Source of the DNA: Lineolata rhizophorae
Lineage: Eukaryota > Ascomycota > Dothideomycetes > Lineolatales > Lineolataceae
Direction of reading: 5' to 3'
Length of the DNA: 64,000 nucleotides
NCBI GenBank assembly: GCA_010093515.1
Contig: MU001712.1
Span: forward strand, 33,508 to 97,507
The notes under the pieces were generated by a model. It did not search any database and had not been told where the DNA came from. It saw only the letters and a program-made list of their open reading frames with translations. The translations under genes were made by a program, and so were the position numbers. Positions 45,125 to 56,680 of the stretch are shown here, piece by piece; the stretch's first letter is position 1, and each line of letters begins with the position of its first letter.

Positions 45125-45639
45125 GATTGTGAACGATCAAAATGCGTTTGCCGCCATCGATGAAGATTAAGGGTTCAAAGGGGTTGATTTGTTGGCACAG
45201 AAGGACGATTGGCTTGACCATCTACCAAGGGAGAGCTTCACACTCTTTCGCCAAACTCTCCGAAGACTCTCCCTTAAAATGGTGCGGGATTATCCGTGCG
45301 CCATACCGCACTAGCGCAACACGTGACCAGAAACATCACTTGACCGACAGAGCGTCCACTATTGATAATGGCATTCCATCGCCAAACAGAGGCTTCTTGG
45401 CCTGAAACTTGGTAAAGGGGTAAAATGAAGCTTTAAAAATGCGTGCTGATGCTTGATTTTTATATACACTTGGAGTTTCGCTTGATCCCGGACCGCGACA
45501 CCACCGCCTTCAGAGCCTTTAGATGCTCCTCCGAAGGCGTTCTAACTACCTGAGCCGTGTTTCGAGCTTTGTGGGCGTTTTTAGCGCTTTTGGGCGCTTT
45601 CTAAACTTCAACCTGAGCTCTCTCAGCCTTCTTTTATCG
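45125..45639. other. Intergenic and possible LINE 3' tail
   Basis: Bases 45125-45450 hold the upstream region of the kinase. Bases 45470-45640 read on minus as a Lys/Arg/Gln-rich stretch with stops, which could be the degraded C-terminus or 3' tail of the adjacent LINE relic. Confidence 0.45.
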
Positions 45640-46300
45640 CTAGGTTTTAGCCCGTTCGAGAGTCGCTCCATTCATTTTGGGCCATTCCTCTACTCGTAAC
45701 CGGATTTCGTTTTGATTCCTCGTAGTATTTCCTTGCGCTTTGTTCTTTACGACCCAGGCGGCAGTCATCCACGAACGCAATGGAATCGCCTCGTCCGACA
45801 GGGAACTGGCCATTAGGTCGGCACTGAAGAACAGGAATAGTATCGCTGACAGCGGGGAGCCCTGCGGGACACCAGGATTCGGGATATCGAAGATGGACAA
45901 CTCAGTGTCATTCACCACCACCGAGGCCTTCCGGTGCAAGCAGAAGGCGCGGATCCAATCCGCCACTAGCTTGGGGATCCGCTTTTCCATCAACCTAGGA
46001 GCCAGCGCATCCTTGTTGACACCGTTGTAGACACCCTTCACATCGAAGGTCACCAAGGAGAGAACCTTCTTCTGATTCTACGCGCTATCCACCTTTCCAC
46101 TACCGCCTGGAGGGCGTCTACCGTCGAATGTTGCTTTCAAGCCCCAAAGTGAGCCTTCGGAGGAAGTCCGTGCCGATCATCCAGAAAGGAGATTCTCGCA
46201 GCGATCGTGGATTCCGAGGCTTTCCCTAGGGTTTAGAGCGGCGAGATTGGACGAAAGGCCGTAAGTTGAGAATAATCCGACTTTTCTGGCTTGCGTAGGG
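45640..46300 (-). mobile_element. Relic of a Tad-like non-LTR retrotransposon (reverse transcriptase)
   Basis: On minus the reverse-transcriptase blocks appear in order: LRKPEKSDYSQLTAFRPISP, LGKASESTIAARISFLDDRH, LPPKAHFGA and KQHSTVDALQ, then LVTFDVKGVYNGVNKDAL, NPGVPQGSPLSAILFLFF, the active-site IAFVDD box and TAAWVV. The blocks sit in at least two frames, with in-frame stops (after ISP and before KQH), and the VDD box is out of frame with its neighbours. The element is therefore dead. The 5' part (gag, endonuclease) and most of the 3' part are absent, as in 5'-truncated LINE insertions. Confidence 0.85.
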
Positions 46301-46304
46301 GAAG

Positions 46305-47735
46305 GAAGAAGAGATCCTGACGCAGGTGTTATTAGATTTGATGCCAGCTAGGGACTTAATACAGAAGGAAAACACTATTGATCCCGCTAAAGTCAAGGTC
46401 TTCATGCCCTTCCTCAACGACGAGTTTTCCTCATCTATCCGTGCGATCTGGACAACCGGAAAGATCACAGTTCAGAGCGTCTTTGTTTCTAGCATCATTT
46501 TGGACATTATAGCCATGTACTGTGGCCACCCGGGTGTATATCGAACTATGCTTGACGTAGCAAACCAGTCCAATGAAATGTTAAACTTCTAGATGGACTA
46601 ATATGGACGGATGTCGGAAGCGCCCGGTGGTCGCAGAGAGATGCTGATCTCGTCATGCGTATCAATATGTTGCTGAAGGTTCAAATGCTGAACTCTCCCT
46701 CCTGAGAGGCTAAAGGAAGAATCCTGGAAATTACACCAAAGCATAGGATGCCCCAGATGGAGCATAATTGTTTGGAAACGCGTGACGAGATCAATCAACG
46801 ACTCTCGGCTAGGGGAGAAGATATCTCACCCTCTTCTCCCGAACACAAACAGAACATGGGGCGGTTGAATGCCGACAAGCTCATCAAGCCAGCCAAGGAC
46901 CCGAAGTTTCTCTTCACACACAACCCTCTACATTGCGGAACGCTCCTGATTGACCTTGCAGTTATGATAGAAGAAGCCGGGGTGGTCCTCGCGAGCCATC
47001 ACATGTCAATCATTGCTGCGGCGAACTTGTATAAATGCTCTACGTCACGGGCATACTATGGGGTCAAATGGAACGGGTGATGAAGCTACACTCCGACCCA
47101 CTATTTGCCAACGACGTTCCCTTTTCAGTTCTTGCAATTGCCTCGCGATTTAACTACCGTCTTGGAGTTAACGCTAAGTCGAAGAGCTTCGATCAGAAGA
47201 CGCCATGGACGCTCCACAGTACCAAGGCGTCGCAGATACTTCGCAAAATGTTCGAAAAAAGGGAATCTTTCAACCGATGTCTCTACGAACTGGAAGGGCA
47301 CATGCAGGAGTTTGAATACCGGACGACATCAAGAAGCGACAACGTCATCAACTGACACCAATGCAATTCCTCAAACAACTGGAAACTTGGTTGCCCGCGG
47401 TCATTGAGGACATGGCTATCGACCACATTATCATGACTGGAACCTGCAACGACCTGATGAGGAAGCTGCGCCGCAAGATCAGTGAGGAAGTTGGGGTTTG
47501 GTATCTCTAAGTGAGGAGGGTGATAGCTGTGACTGGGGGTTCCTATTCAAGGGTAAAGGAACTCTGGACGATAACAAAGAATGCTTCAAAAGATATGAAG
47601 CCGCCGTTAAGGATGAAAAGCGCGACGAAGAGTTTTTTAAAGGTGGGTCGTAGCTTCAGGTGTCTGGTAAGGTGTTGGAGAGCTTCTTCCGCAAGGACAA
47701 GCTTGCCTAGTAGACTACAGAGCTATTCGACGTGA
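46305..47735 (+). pseudogene. Decayed gene resembling fungal DUF6604 proteins
   Basis: Three or more plus-strand frames join into one degraded protein. The first (46326-46592) gives VFMPFLNDEFSSSIRAIW and DIIAMYCGHPGVYRTML. The next gives WTDVGSARWSQRDADLVM, a TGA stop, then ETRDEINQRLS and LFTHNPLHCGTLLIDLAV. Near 47035 the frame shifts to VTGILWGQMERVMKLHSDP and later to TPMQFLKQLETWLPAVIEDM. The NPL-CG-L motif, followed by a helix and an LYNAL-like segment, is typical of large fungal DUF6604 proteins. The N-terminus is missing and the LINE relic abuts it on the other strand. The last recognisable stretch, LFKGKGTLDDNKECFKRYE, ends before 47735. Introns could account for one frame change but not the stops. 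Confidence 0.65.
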
Positions 47736-48061
47736 GTTGATTTTTTGTTCTGGCGGTAGTTGTACAAGTAGATCAAATCTCGACAAACCCAGGTAGTAAG
47801 TGTGACAAGCGCAACTTGCCCTTGAGTTTGGCGCCTGAGGCAAAAATATAAGCGAGGCCGCCCTGCCTTCAGTGCGCGGGGCTTTGGGCCTCCGAGTCAA
47901 CCACCAGCGCCCCACCACCTAGAAATTCACAACAAACGGCCAAGCCCAACCACCGCGACAGCTCGCCGCAATTCTCGAAGTGCACCCCGCTCCCGATCCT
48001 CTCCTAAGCCTATTTCTTTACCGTTCTCTTCTCTTCCCCTGCGCAGGATCCGGCCGCGAAA
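47736..48061. promoter_or_regulatory. Upstream region of the seryl-tRNA synthetase gene
   Basis: The accessory region ends here. The 130 bases before the start codon are rich in C and T with CCACC repeats, as expected of a fungal 5' leader. No specific site is recognised. Confidence 0.45.
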
Positions 48062-49687
48062 ATGCTCGACGTGAACGACTTCATCGCCGAGCGCGGCGGC
48101 AATCCGGAGAAAATCCGCGAGAGCCAGCGGCGGCGCCACGCGCCGGTCGAGCTCGTGGACGAAATCATGGCTATGTTCGAGGACCACCGGAAGAGTGAGT
48201 CATCGCTGCAACAACATTGACGGACATCGCGGGAGCGCGCCAGGCTGACCGGCCCCACCAGCGCAATACGAGGCCACGCAGATCGGGTCGCAGATCAACG
48301 CGGTGCAGAAGGAGATCGGGCAGAAGAAGAAGAACAAGGAGAGTGCGGACTCGGAACTGAAGAAAAAGGACGAGCTGACGGCGCGGAAGAAGGCGCAGGA
48401 GGAGTTGGCGGCGGAGAAGCTTGTGGCGCTGAATCGAAAGGTCAAGACGGTGGGGAACTACGTGCACGACAGCGTGCCCGTCAGCGACGACGAGGACAAC
48501 AACGCGCTGATCCGGTCGTGGGCACCCGAAGGCGTCACCGTCGAGAAGCGCGACTGCCTCTCACACCACGAGGTGCTGACGCGCCTCGACGGCTACGACC
48601 CGGAGCGTGGTGTCAAGATCGTGGGCCACCGCGGCTACTGCCTGACGGGCTACGGCCTGTTCCTGAACCTGGCGCTGGTGAACTACGGGCTGGAGTTTTT
48701 GTTTTCGAAGGGCTACAAGCCGAACCAGCCGCCGTACTTCATGCTGCGCGAGCCCATGGCCAAGACGGCGCAGCTAGAGGACTTCGACGAGGAGCTGTAC
48801 AAGGTCACCGAGGACGGCATGAAGGAAACGGACAAGTACCTCATCGCGACGAGCGAGCAGCCGCTGTCGGCGCTGCACTCGGGCGAGTGGTTGGACAACA
48901 AGGATTTGCCCATCAAGTACGCGGGTTATAGCACGTGCTTTAGGAAAGAGGCGGGCGCGCACGGGAAGGATGCGTGGGGTATTTTCAGGGTGCATCAATT
49001 CGAGAAGGTGTGAACAACTACCCTTTTGCTGTCGGTTTTTTAGGAGATCTTTGCTAATTTAAACCTGGTAGATTGAGCAATTCGTCTTCTGCAAGCCTGA
49101 TGCCTCGTGGGAAGCCTTCGACAGCATGATCGCGGCCTCAGAGGAATTCTACCAGTCGCTCAAGCTCCCGTACCGCGTCGTGGCCATCGTGTCGGGCGCG
49201 CTCAACAATGCGGCGTCCAAGAAGTACGACCTCGAGGCCTGGTTCCCGTTCCAGGGCGAGTACAAGGAGCTCGTGTCGTGCTCTAACTGCACCGACTACC
49301 AGTGCCGCGAGCTCGAGGTACGTTACGGCGTCAAGAAGAAGCTGGACACGAAGAAGGAGTACGTGCACGCGCTCAACTCGACGCTGTGCGCCACGGAGCG
49401 CGCGCTGTGCTGCGTGCTCGAGAACTACCAGACGGAAGACGTAAGTTTTCGTTCGCCTGAGCCTCCGAACAAATTCGTGTCTGCTCCCGAGTGCTGACCG
49501 CGACGCGTAGGGAATCGTCGTCCCTGAGCCGCTGCGCAAGTACATTCCTGGCGCGCCGGAGTTTCTGCCGTTCACTAAGGAGCTGCCAAAGGATTCGACA
49601 TCGCAAAAGGCAAAGGGGAAGGCGGAAGGAGCCAAGGCAAAGGTAGGCGAGGCAGCAGAAAAGGTTTCTCAGATGAAGGTGCAGTAG
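48062..49687 (+). CDS. SES1: Cytosolic seryl-tRNA synthetase
   Basis: Class II aminoacyl-tRNA synthetase that charges serine onto tRNA-Ser in the cytosol. Exons 48062-48194, 48262-49007, 49072-49440 and 49511-49687 give 474 residues. It begins [20 protein letters not shown] and has the long antiparallel coiled-coil tRNA-binding arm at about residues 30-110 ([20 protein letters not shown]). The catalytic core has [19 protein letters not shown], the [10 protein letters not shown] region, motif 2 ([18 protein letters not shown], then FRVHQFEK) and motif 3 (the [20 protein letters not shown] segment). The C-terminal tail is Lys/Ala-rich, as in eukaryotic enzymes, and there is no mitochondrial presequence. 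Confidence 0.96.
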
Positions 49688-50766
49688 ATTTTATAGGTCG
49701 GCAGAGGGCGCGGCGTTTGTTCTGGCATTGGGTTTGGAGTTATCATCTGTGGGGCTAAAGCTAGACAGTAAGTACCTAGTGCTGTAGCCAGCAAAGAGGA
49801 TAGCCTTCCAACAAGGGAGGAACTTTTGGCAACATAAAGAGAAAGCAACAGTGAAGAAAAGAGGAGATCTAGAGTAGTGTACGGAAGTGCACTGTAGGAT
49901 TCTCCGGTCCGATGCGACGACTTGGTGGACGGGTTTCCAAAACAAGAAGACAAACATCCAAAAACACCACTCAGGGTTCAATGGTCGCCCAGAAGTAATT
50001 TTGAAGGTTGCTGTTGCTAAAAATGGACGACTTTGACAGCCATGGCAGGCTGGGATCACGTGAGCAAATGGTCCAGGCACGTGTCGGGCGCGGCTGCAAC
50101 ACCAAAGCAGGGTCTCGGGGAGGTGTTCCGATAGGCCGGCGTGCCGGGCTGGCTGCTCTCGTCGCGCGACGGGTTGACGCAAGCCGGGCAGCTTACGACT
50201 CCTCTCCAGACAGAGGGGAAATGCTCCATGTCAAAGTAAGACCGAGCGCCTGGACGACGAGCGACTTCTCCCCACCACCTCCCTTTCCTCTCTCCGACCG
50301 TAATCTTTCCTGTTCCTATCGGGAGGCCCAACCCAAGGCCCGTCAGCCCCCTTGCCGTCGCAGCCCAGTGGACGACACACTGGCGCAAACGCCGCCTGCG
50401 CCCTCGGCTTGCGTCTCCCCGTATTTCCACTTGCGCACGCACGATAGGCGGCCCGTCTGCTGGCGCTATTGCGACTCTCGACTTTTCAACGACCCCTTTG
50501 AACTTTCCCTCGATACGCACGGCTTCAATCGCCAACGCTGCCACTTGGACCCAGCTCCCTCTACAACGCTTGATAAAGACCCAAGGAGCTACCGCCATCG
50601 TGCGCCTGCTCTGCGTGAAACGCGCCTCGGCCCCTGCCCGAGCGGCCGTCGAGCCGATAGCGACGGAGGAGAAGACGGCTGCGATCGATTGCGGGTCAGG
50701 GAAAGCTCGCACCGGCGTCCGTCGCGACCCGGGCGGAAGTAGCGGCGGCCGTAGGCAACGAGCATC
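49688..50766. other. Intergenic upstream of the transporter gene
   Basis: 3' flank of SES1, then about 700 bases of GC-rich sequence before the transporter start. Large antisense frames here are composition artefacts. A pyrimidine-rich stretch lies at 50270-50340. Confidence 0.5.
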
Positions 50767-53319
50767 ATGGCGGCGGGCGTAGCGGAATGGAGGGGCACGC
50801 CGCACATCAAGGGCTCGACGGAGACGATGCGCATGGCGCTGTTGACGTTTTCGCTCATCGGACTGCAGTATGCTTGAGCTTCTTTTCTTTGCTGTCCCAT
50901 CAATTTGCACTTTTGTCTACCTGCCCTTATCTCATATGCTTCATTGCCTGCTTGTCTGCCTGCCGATGCGACGACACCGCAACATGTCCTGTCCTACCTC
51001 ACCCAATGCACCATCACCGCCAATCCACCTGGCACCAAAGCCCAAGCCATCGAACCGTAAATTACCTACCTCAAGGCCCAATGCTTACCCACACGCGCAC
51101 CTCCTCGCGCCCTCGCCCTCTTCCTTCCAGGTTCACCTGGGGCATCGAGATGACGTACTGCACGCCGTACCTGCTGCAGCTCGGCCTGACCAAGTCCAAG
51201 ACGTCGCTCGTCTGGATCGCGGGGCCCCTGTCCGGCCTCGTCATGCAGCCCGTCGTCGGCGTCATCGCGGACCGGAGCACGTCGCGCTGGGGCCGCCGGA
51301 GACCCTTCATGGTGGGCGGCGCCGTCGTCGTCGCCGCTTGCTTGCTCGTGCTGGGCTGGACTAAGGAGCTCGTGGGGCTATTTGTGTCGGAGCCGCGTGC
51401 TGTGAGTGCTGGGGAATTCCGAAGGGGAAGCGAAAGAGGGGGTGGAGGGATGGATATAATTGGGGGGGAAGAGGGAGGGTTTGGCTTCGGAATGGCGGGC
51501 TGACTTGGAGGGTTACGCAGAAACGCGATATTACGATTGCGGTTGCGGTGCTGAGTATCTACGGTGTTGATTTTGCTATCAATGCGGGTACGGACGATTC
51601 CATGGCTGGTTCTACGAGTTTCGAGTTTGGAGGGGAGGTGCTGACGGAAGCGGTCAACAGTTCAAGCGTCATGTCGAAGTCTGGTGGTCGACACGCTGCC
51701 AATCTCAAAACAGCAGTTGGGCTCCGCATGGGGTGAGTGTGCTCTTCCGGTTCCCGGGAAGCAATTCTAATGTCAACTAGGAGGTCGAATGGTCGCCATT
51801 GGCCACCTTATTGGATACGGCGCGGGAGCTGTCGACCTCGAGGCTTTATTCGGACCCACGCTGGGCGACACGCAGTTTAAGCAACTGACGGCGATCTCGG
51901 CCATGGCGCTCTGCATCTCCGTCGGAGTCACATGCTGGGCGACCACGGAGCGGATCCTGATATCCAACGGGTAAGTCTTTCCCATGGGCTGCCACGCCTT
52001 CCAACGCTGCAGCAGTAGCAACCTCGAGTAACAAAAGGCCCACCGGCGCGCAAACATCAACAGCAAGGAGCACCACGAGCAGCTCGGCGCCGTCGAGACG
52101 CTGACCAAGATCCTCAAGACGGCAACGAACCTGCCGCCGCGCATCGACGCCATCTGTTGGATTCAGTTCTGGGCCTGGGTCGGCTGGTTCCCGTTCCTCT
52201 TCTACGGCACCACCTGGGTCGGCGAGATCTACCTGCGCTACGAGGCGCCGGCGACGACGGTGCGCGCGCACGCCGTCGGCGCTCCTGTCGCCGGGGACGA
52301 GGACACGCTCGGCGACATCGGCCGCATCGGCTCGCAGGCGCTCATCGTCTTCTCTATCATCACCTTCGTGGCCAGCTTCGCGATGCCGCTGCTGGTCAAG
52401 AGCCCCGAGCACGAACGCGGAGGAGGCGCGGCCAGGGGCTTCACGCCGCGGCCGCCGCCCAAGCTGGCGCCGCTGATGGAGGCCGCCGAGAAGCGCAAGC
52501 CGTCGCTGCTGACGGCGTGGATGTGCTCGCACCTGCTGTTCGCGGGGAGCATGGTGCTGGCGCCGTTCACGACGTCGGTGCGGTTCGCGACGGTCATCGT
52601 AGCGTTGTGCGGGATGTGAGTTTGATTTCTCTTCTTTTGTTCCCTTTTTCTTTTTTCTTTTCTTCTTTTTTTTTTGGCTGCTCTTCCAGACCATGTTTAC
52701 CGTGTAGGAGCCACGCTTTTATCCCTCACGTGACCCATTCTTCTTTTCAGCTACTGACGTACCAACGCTTTTCCCCCGCAGCCCCTGGGCCTGCCAATGC
52801 TGGGCTCCCTTCACCTTCATGGGCGTCGAAATCAACCGCCTCAGCTCCTCCGCCTCTCCTACCTCGTCCTCGTCCCCGTCCGCCCACCTCTACCGCCGCC
52901 TCTCCCTCGGCACGACAGGCGGCGCGCACGCCGGCTCGGTGCTCGAGCTCGGCACCGCCGGCCACGGCGGCCGCTCGGCCTCGCTGTCCTCCCCGGCGGG
53001 CGGCGACGACGCCGGCCCCGGCAGCGACGACTCGACCGGCGAGGTCTCGGGCGTCTACCTCGGCATCCTCAACCTGTACACGACGCTGCCGCAGTTCGTG
53101 GGCACGTTCATCTCGTGGGTGGTGTTTTCGGTGCTGGAGCCGGGGCCGAGCGCGGAGTTGGCTCCGGATGGGGACGGGGAGGCGGGGGAGGCGCCGGCGG
53201 AGGAGGGGCAGCTGGGTGAAGGGCCCAGGAGGGATGGCCCGAATGCGATTGCGGTGTGTTTGTTTATCGGGGCGTTGGCTGCGGTTGGGAGCGCGGTGGC
53301 GACGAGGAGGTTGAGGTGA
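50767..53319 (+). CDS. SUT-type sucrose/alpha-glucoside:proton symporter
   Basis: Seven exons, 50767-50867, 51131-51401, 51521-51587, 51661-51732, 51781-51970, 52064-52615 and 52782-53319, give 596 residues in frame. The protein belongs to the GPH/MFS sugar transporters that include plant SUTs and fission yeast Sut1. Landmarks are IGLQFTWGIEMTYCTPYLLQ in helix 1, AGPLSGLVMQPVVGV, the loop RWGRRRPFMVGG, and CRSLVVDTLP. Later come GRMVAIGHLIGYGAG, WAWVGWFPFLFYGTTWVGEI and ACQCWAPFTFMGVEIN. About twelve hydrophobic segments are expected. Loop insertions at about residues 340-375 and a Ser/Gly/Asp-rich one at about 435-515 are low-complexity. Substrate (sucrose or maltose) cannot be told from sequence. 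Exon 1 is separated from exon 2 by a 263-base intron. Confidence 0.9.
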
Positions 53320-55626
53320 GGGGAAGTGGGGAGGTGGGGGAGAGCGAGGTAGGGAGGTGTGAGAGGAGGATTGGTTTGGTTTACCTAGCTGGGTTGCCGA
53401 GATGTTCAATTCGGGTGGTTTGTATTATAGTTGGACTTTTTTTTCTTTCCCCTTTTTGTTAGAATGTTTTCGTCTTAGTTTTTCTTGTTTGTTTTGTTCG
53501 AGCTCCTCCTTTCAAACGGAGTAGAGCTGTAGTCATTACGCATGTGTTTTTCTCCATGCTTTGGGTCGTTTCGTGCTTTGTTTTGTGCTGGCGTTTCGGA
53601 GGGGAGGCGGTAGCAGAGCCCATCCGGTTATTCGTTAGACGTGGTTGGCAAATGGATGAAGGGACGGCCTCGCGTTTTGGCATTGTGCTTGCTGTTTGGC
53701 TTTTAGGCTTTTCTTACATCTAGAATTTGGGTTGGAAATCGTCGTGGGCTGAATTGCTTGGTTCAAGGGGCTGGAGCTACGATACGAGCACTTAGAAGCC
53801 TTGGCTAGATGGATTTCGCTTCGGCAAGTGGCCCGGTGCAGTGGTTCCCGCGAATCCACCCGTGGACGTTGCTAACGCTTGGCTACCTGTCTAATTACCT
53901 ACGTAGTACATACAGTGCCACGACACCTTGACACGTCTGGAGCACCGTGGTAGACGCGTCTGAGCACTGATCTTATCCCCAAAGCTCTAGCGTCAGACTT
54001 TTCCAATGTGGCGAAGATTGACGCGTTGCCATGCGCCCAAGCGGCCCAATTGCCGTCGCCACATGCAGGTGCGGCAGCTCGTGGTGGACTTTCAGGTCCC
54101 GCCTTCACATGTCCGCGGCGGCGGCCTTATTCCCAGATTGGAACCAGGGGGCCAGCGGCGGCGGCACGGACAAACAAGGGACGGTATACGGCATAGATAT
54201 GCCTACTACGCAGGTAGCAACCCGGTCAGTTAGTACATACGTAGTATGCGGTGCGCGTCAACAAAGGCACCAGCGCCGGACGAAACGGTGAAGACCGGCG
54301 ATAGCCGCCGGACCCTGGCTGCGGTGGTGGCCTTCCCCTGTTCGGTTCGTTTTTTGTCCCTGATTTGACTCGCGATCGGGATCTCGAACCGAGGCTGCAC
54401 GTCACTGTTTAGGCCGGAATAGAGTAAGCATATAGGTGACACTGTACTCCGTACATAGGCATGGAAGACCGTTTCGAGTAGCTTTGGTAGCTAGCCAAGT
54501 GCATGGCTACGCGGTGCATAGCCGGTGTTGAGGCCGGCGCGAGCGCCGACGGGCGACCCAATGCTTGCTGGGGCTACGAAGTAGAGCCGATAGGGAACGG
54601 GTCGGATTGTTGGGCCGGGCGAGAGGACGGTACGGTCGAGGCGGGCGGGCGGGGCGTCGTTAGGGTCCCAAGCAGATAAAGACGCGCCGTGCACCCGGAG
54701 GTGGATCGCGGCGGCGGCGGGCAGCTGCGAGCCAAGCTCCTACCACACACCTCCGTGCCGCAGCTGCCTTGCTACGTAGCCCTATGGCGCCCGAGGGTCC
54801 GAGCAAATGGTCCCTTCCGCGCGTCGCCCGTATGCAGCATCCTCGCCGGCGCCAGGGGGAGCGGCGGCAGCGGTTGCGATTGCCCGAGGGGGGAGTGGAT
54901 GGGACGGTCCAGTCATCCATCCGCGATCCCGCGCCGAGCGGTGGCTCCGGGGATTATATAAACCGCTCTTCTAGACCTCCACGTATGTACTAGGTACACA
55001 TGTATACGAAGAGAAGGAAAGGACGAGCGCCTTGAACCGCTTGCCACCCCGGTCTCAGAGCTGCAGGGAGGTGCTGGGTGGGCCAAGAAAAGGGCGCAGG
55101 GCGCGACGTGATTGGCCGCCGGTCGGGGCCCGCGACGTTCGAGAACTCGTGCAGAAGGGCGGAGGGGCCCCCCTCTTGGCCACTACGTAGCCCCCGGGAG
55201 AAGGATTTTCGTCGTGGACTCAGTCTGCACGGAGCTCCGCGTCACTCTGGTGCGGTACAACAGGTACAGTTCCCCTCTTCCTCTCTCCCTCTCTCTTTTC
55301 TTTGCCCCATCTTGCCAAAGGCCGCCAAAGGACGTCTCTTGCTCGCCCACCGACCTGCACACCTACCGCCTTCCCACCCGCTTTCGCGCACGTCATCGGC
55401 GGCTCCCAGCAGCGAGCCGGCAAAGCCTCGGTGCGGGCGCTAGTGTCCCGCTAGCGAGCAAATCTTGCCCGCGGGTCGCGCCTGGCGCTCGCCCACCAAA
55501 GCCCGCCGACAGCGCCCTCCTGCCCACCGCATCCCTCAACCGCCTGCAACCTTTCCCCGACAAAACCTCGCCGCCTCCAACCACCACCACCAGCGTCGCT
55601 CTCCGCCCGCGCGCCCCTTGCCCGCC
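53320..55626. other. 2.3 kb gene-free block upstream of NAP1
   Basis: After the transporter 3' flank the DNA carries recurring TACGTA/TACCTA words (53895-53910, 54200, 54235, 54773, 54985, 55185). A pyrimidine-rich 5' leader precedes NAP1 (55260-55620). No gene is supported; the long frames are GC-driven. Confidence 0.55.
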
Positions 55627-56649
55627 ATGGGTGAACCCATCCGCAACAAGAAGCTGGACATTGCCGGCGCTCCGTACGTCTGCCCTCTCCCTTGCCCGTC
55701 CCGCCGCTCCAGCTGCTCCTCACGCCTCCGCCCGCCCGACTTTCCCGTTTGTTTTGGTGTTCGCCGCGCGCGAAACGCCCTTCTTAACAGCCCCTCCGCC
55801 GCCCGCCGCCCCCCGGACGCCGTCAACGAGCAGCAATCATGGTCGCAAACGAGGCCTTCGCTGACAGCTACGCTCCCTCCAGAACTCCGCAGAACACTCC
55901 CGCAAACGCCGCCCCGATAACGTCGCGCGCCCAGCAGCCCACCATTACCAGCATTAAGGAAGGTGAGTAGGAGGTCTTTTTTTTTTTTTTCTTTCTTTTT
56001 TGGTTACTCCTCCTCTGCCGGCCGAGGACCTGTAAGGCTGCAAGACTGTTGCCCACCCTGGCTGCAGCGAAGCCGGCAGAATCGTTTATGCCGTCCCTGA
56101 TACGCCAAATCTCCGTCACCGCCACACTGCCGCATTTTTTTGCACATCCCTACTGCATCTCGCACAAGTCGCTTCAGCCTTTTTCTCTCATCCGCCCCAC
56201 GCTCCATCAGCTTCTTATCTTCTCTGCTCTCCTCCTGCCCCCTTCCCCCAGCACTTGCTCACAACATTCGGATTTCTGACACCATGCCTCCCAAATTTGC
56301 AGAGGACCTGGACCGCGCCGCGGCCGCCCAAATCATGTCGAACCCTCGCCTTGCCGCTAACCCGGCTCTCGTGTCCATGCTCCAGGGCAAGCTCGGCTCA
56401 TTAGTGGGCCGCTCGTCCGGCTACATCGAGTCGCTCCCCGCCGACGTGCGGCGCCGCGTCGCCGGCCTCAAGGGCGTCCAGAAGGAGCACTCCAAGCTCG
56501 AGGCCGAGTTCCAAGAGGAGGTGCTCCAGCTCGAGAAGCGCTACTTCGCCAAGTTCACGCCGCTGTACCAGAAGCGCGCCGCCATCGTCAACGGCGCCAC
56601 GGAGCCGTCCGAGGACGAAGTCAAGGCCGGCGAGAAGACGGAGGAGGAA

Positions 56650-56680
<31 letters not shown>

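Noticed and set aside
45142-45405. 87-codon plus-strand frame beside the second kinase
   Set aside because: In the kinase upstream region, no recognisable family or splice structure.
50056-50910. 284-codon minus-strand frame
   Set aside because: It covers the transporter's first exon on the opposite strand and has no domain; a shadow of GC-rich DNA.
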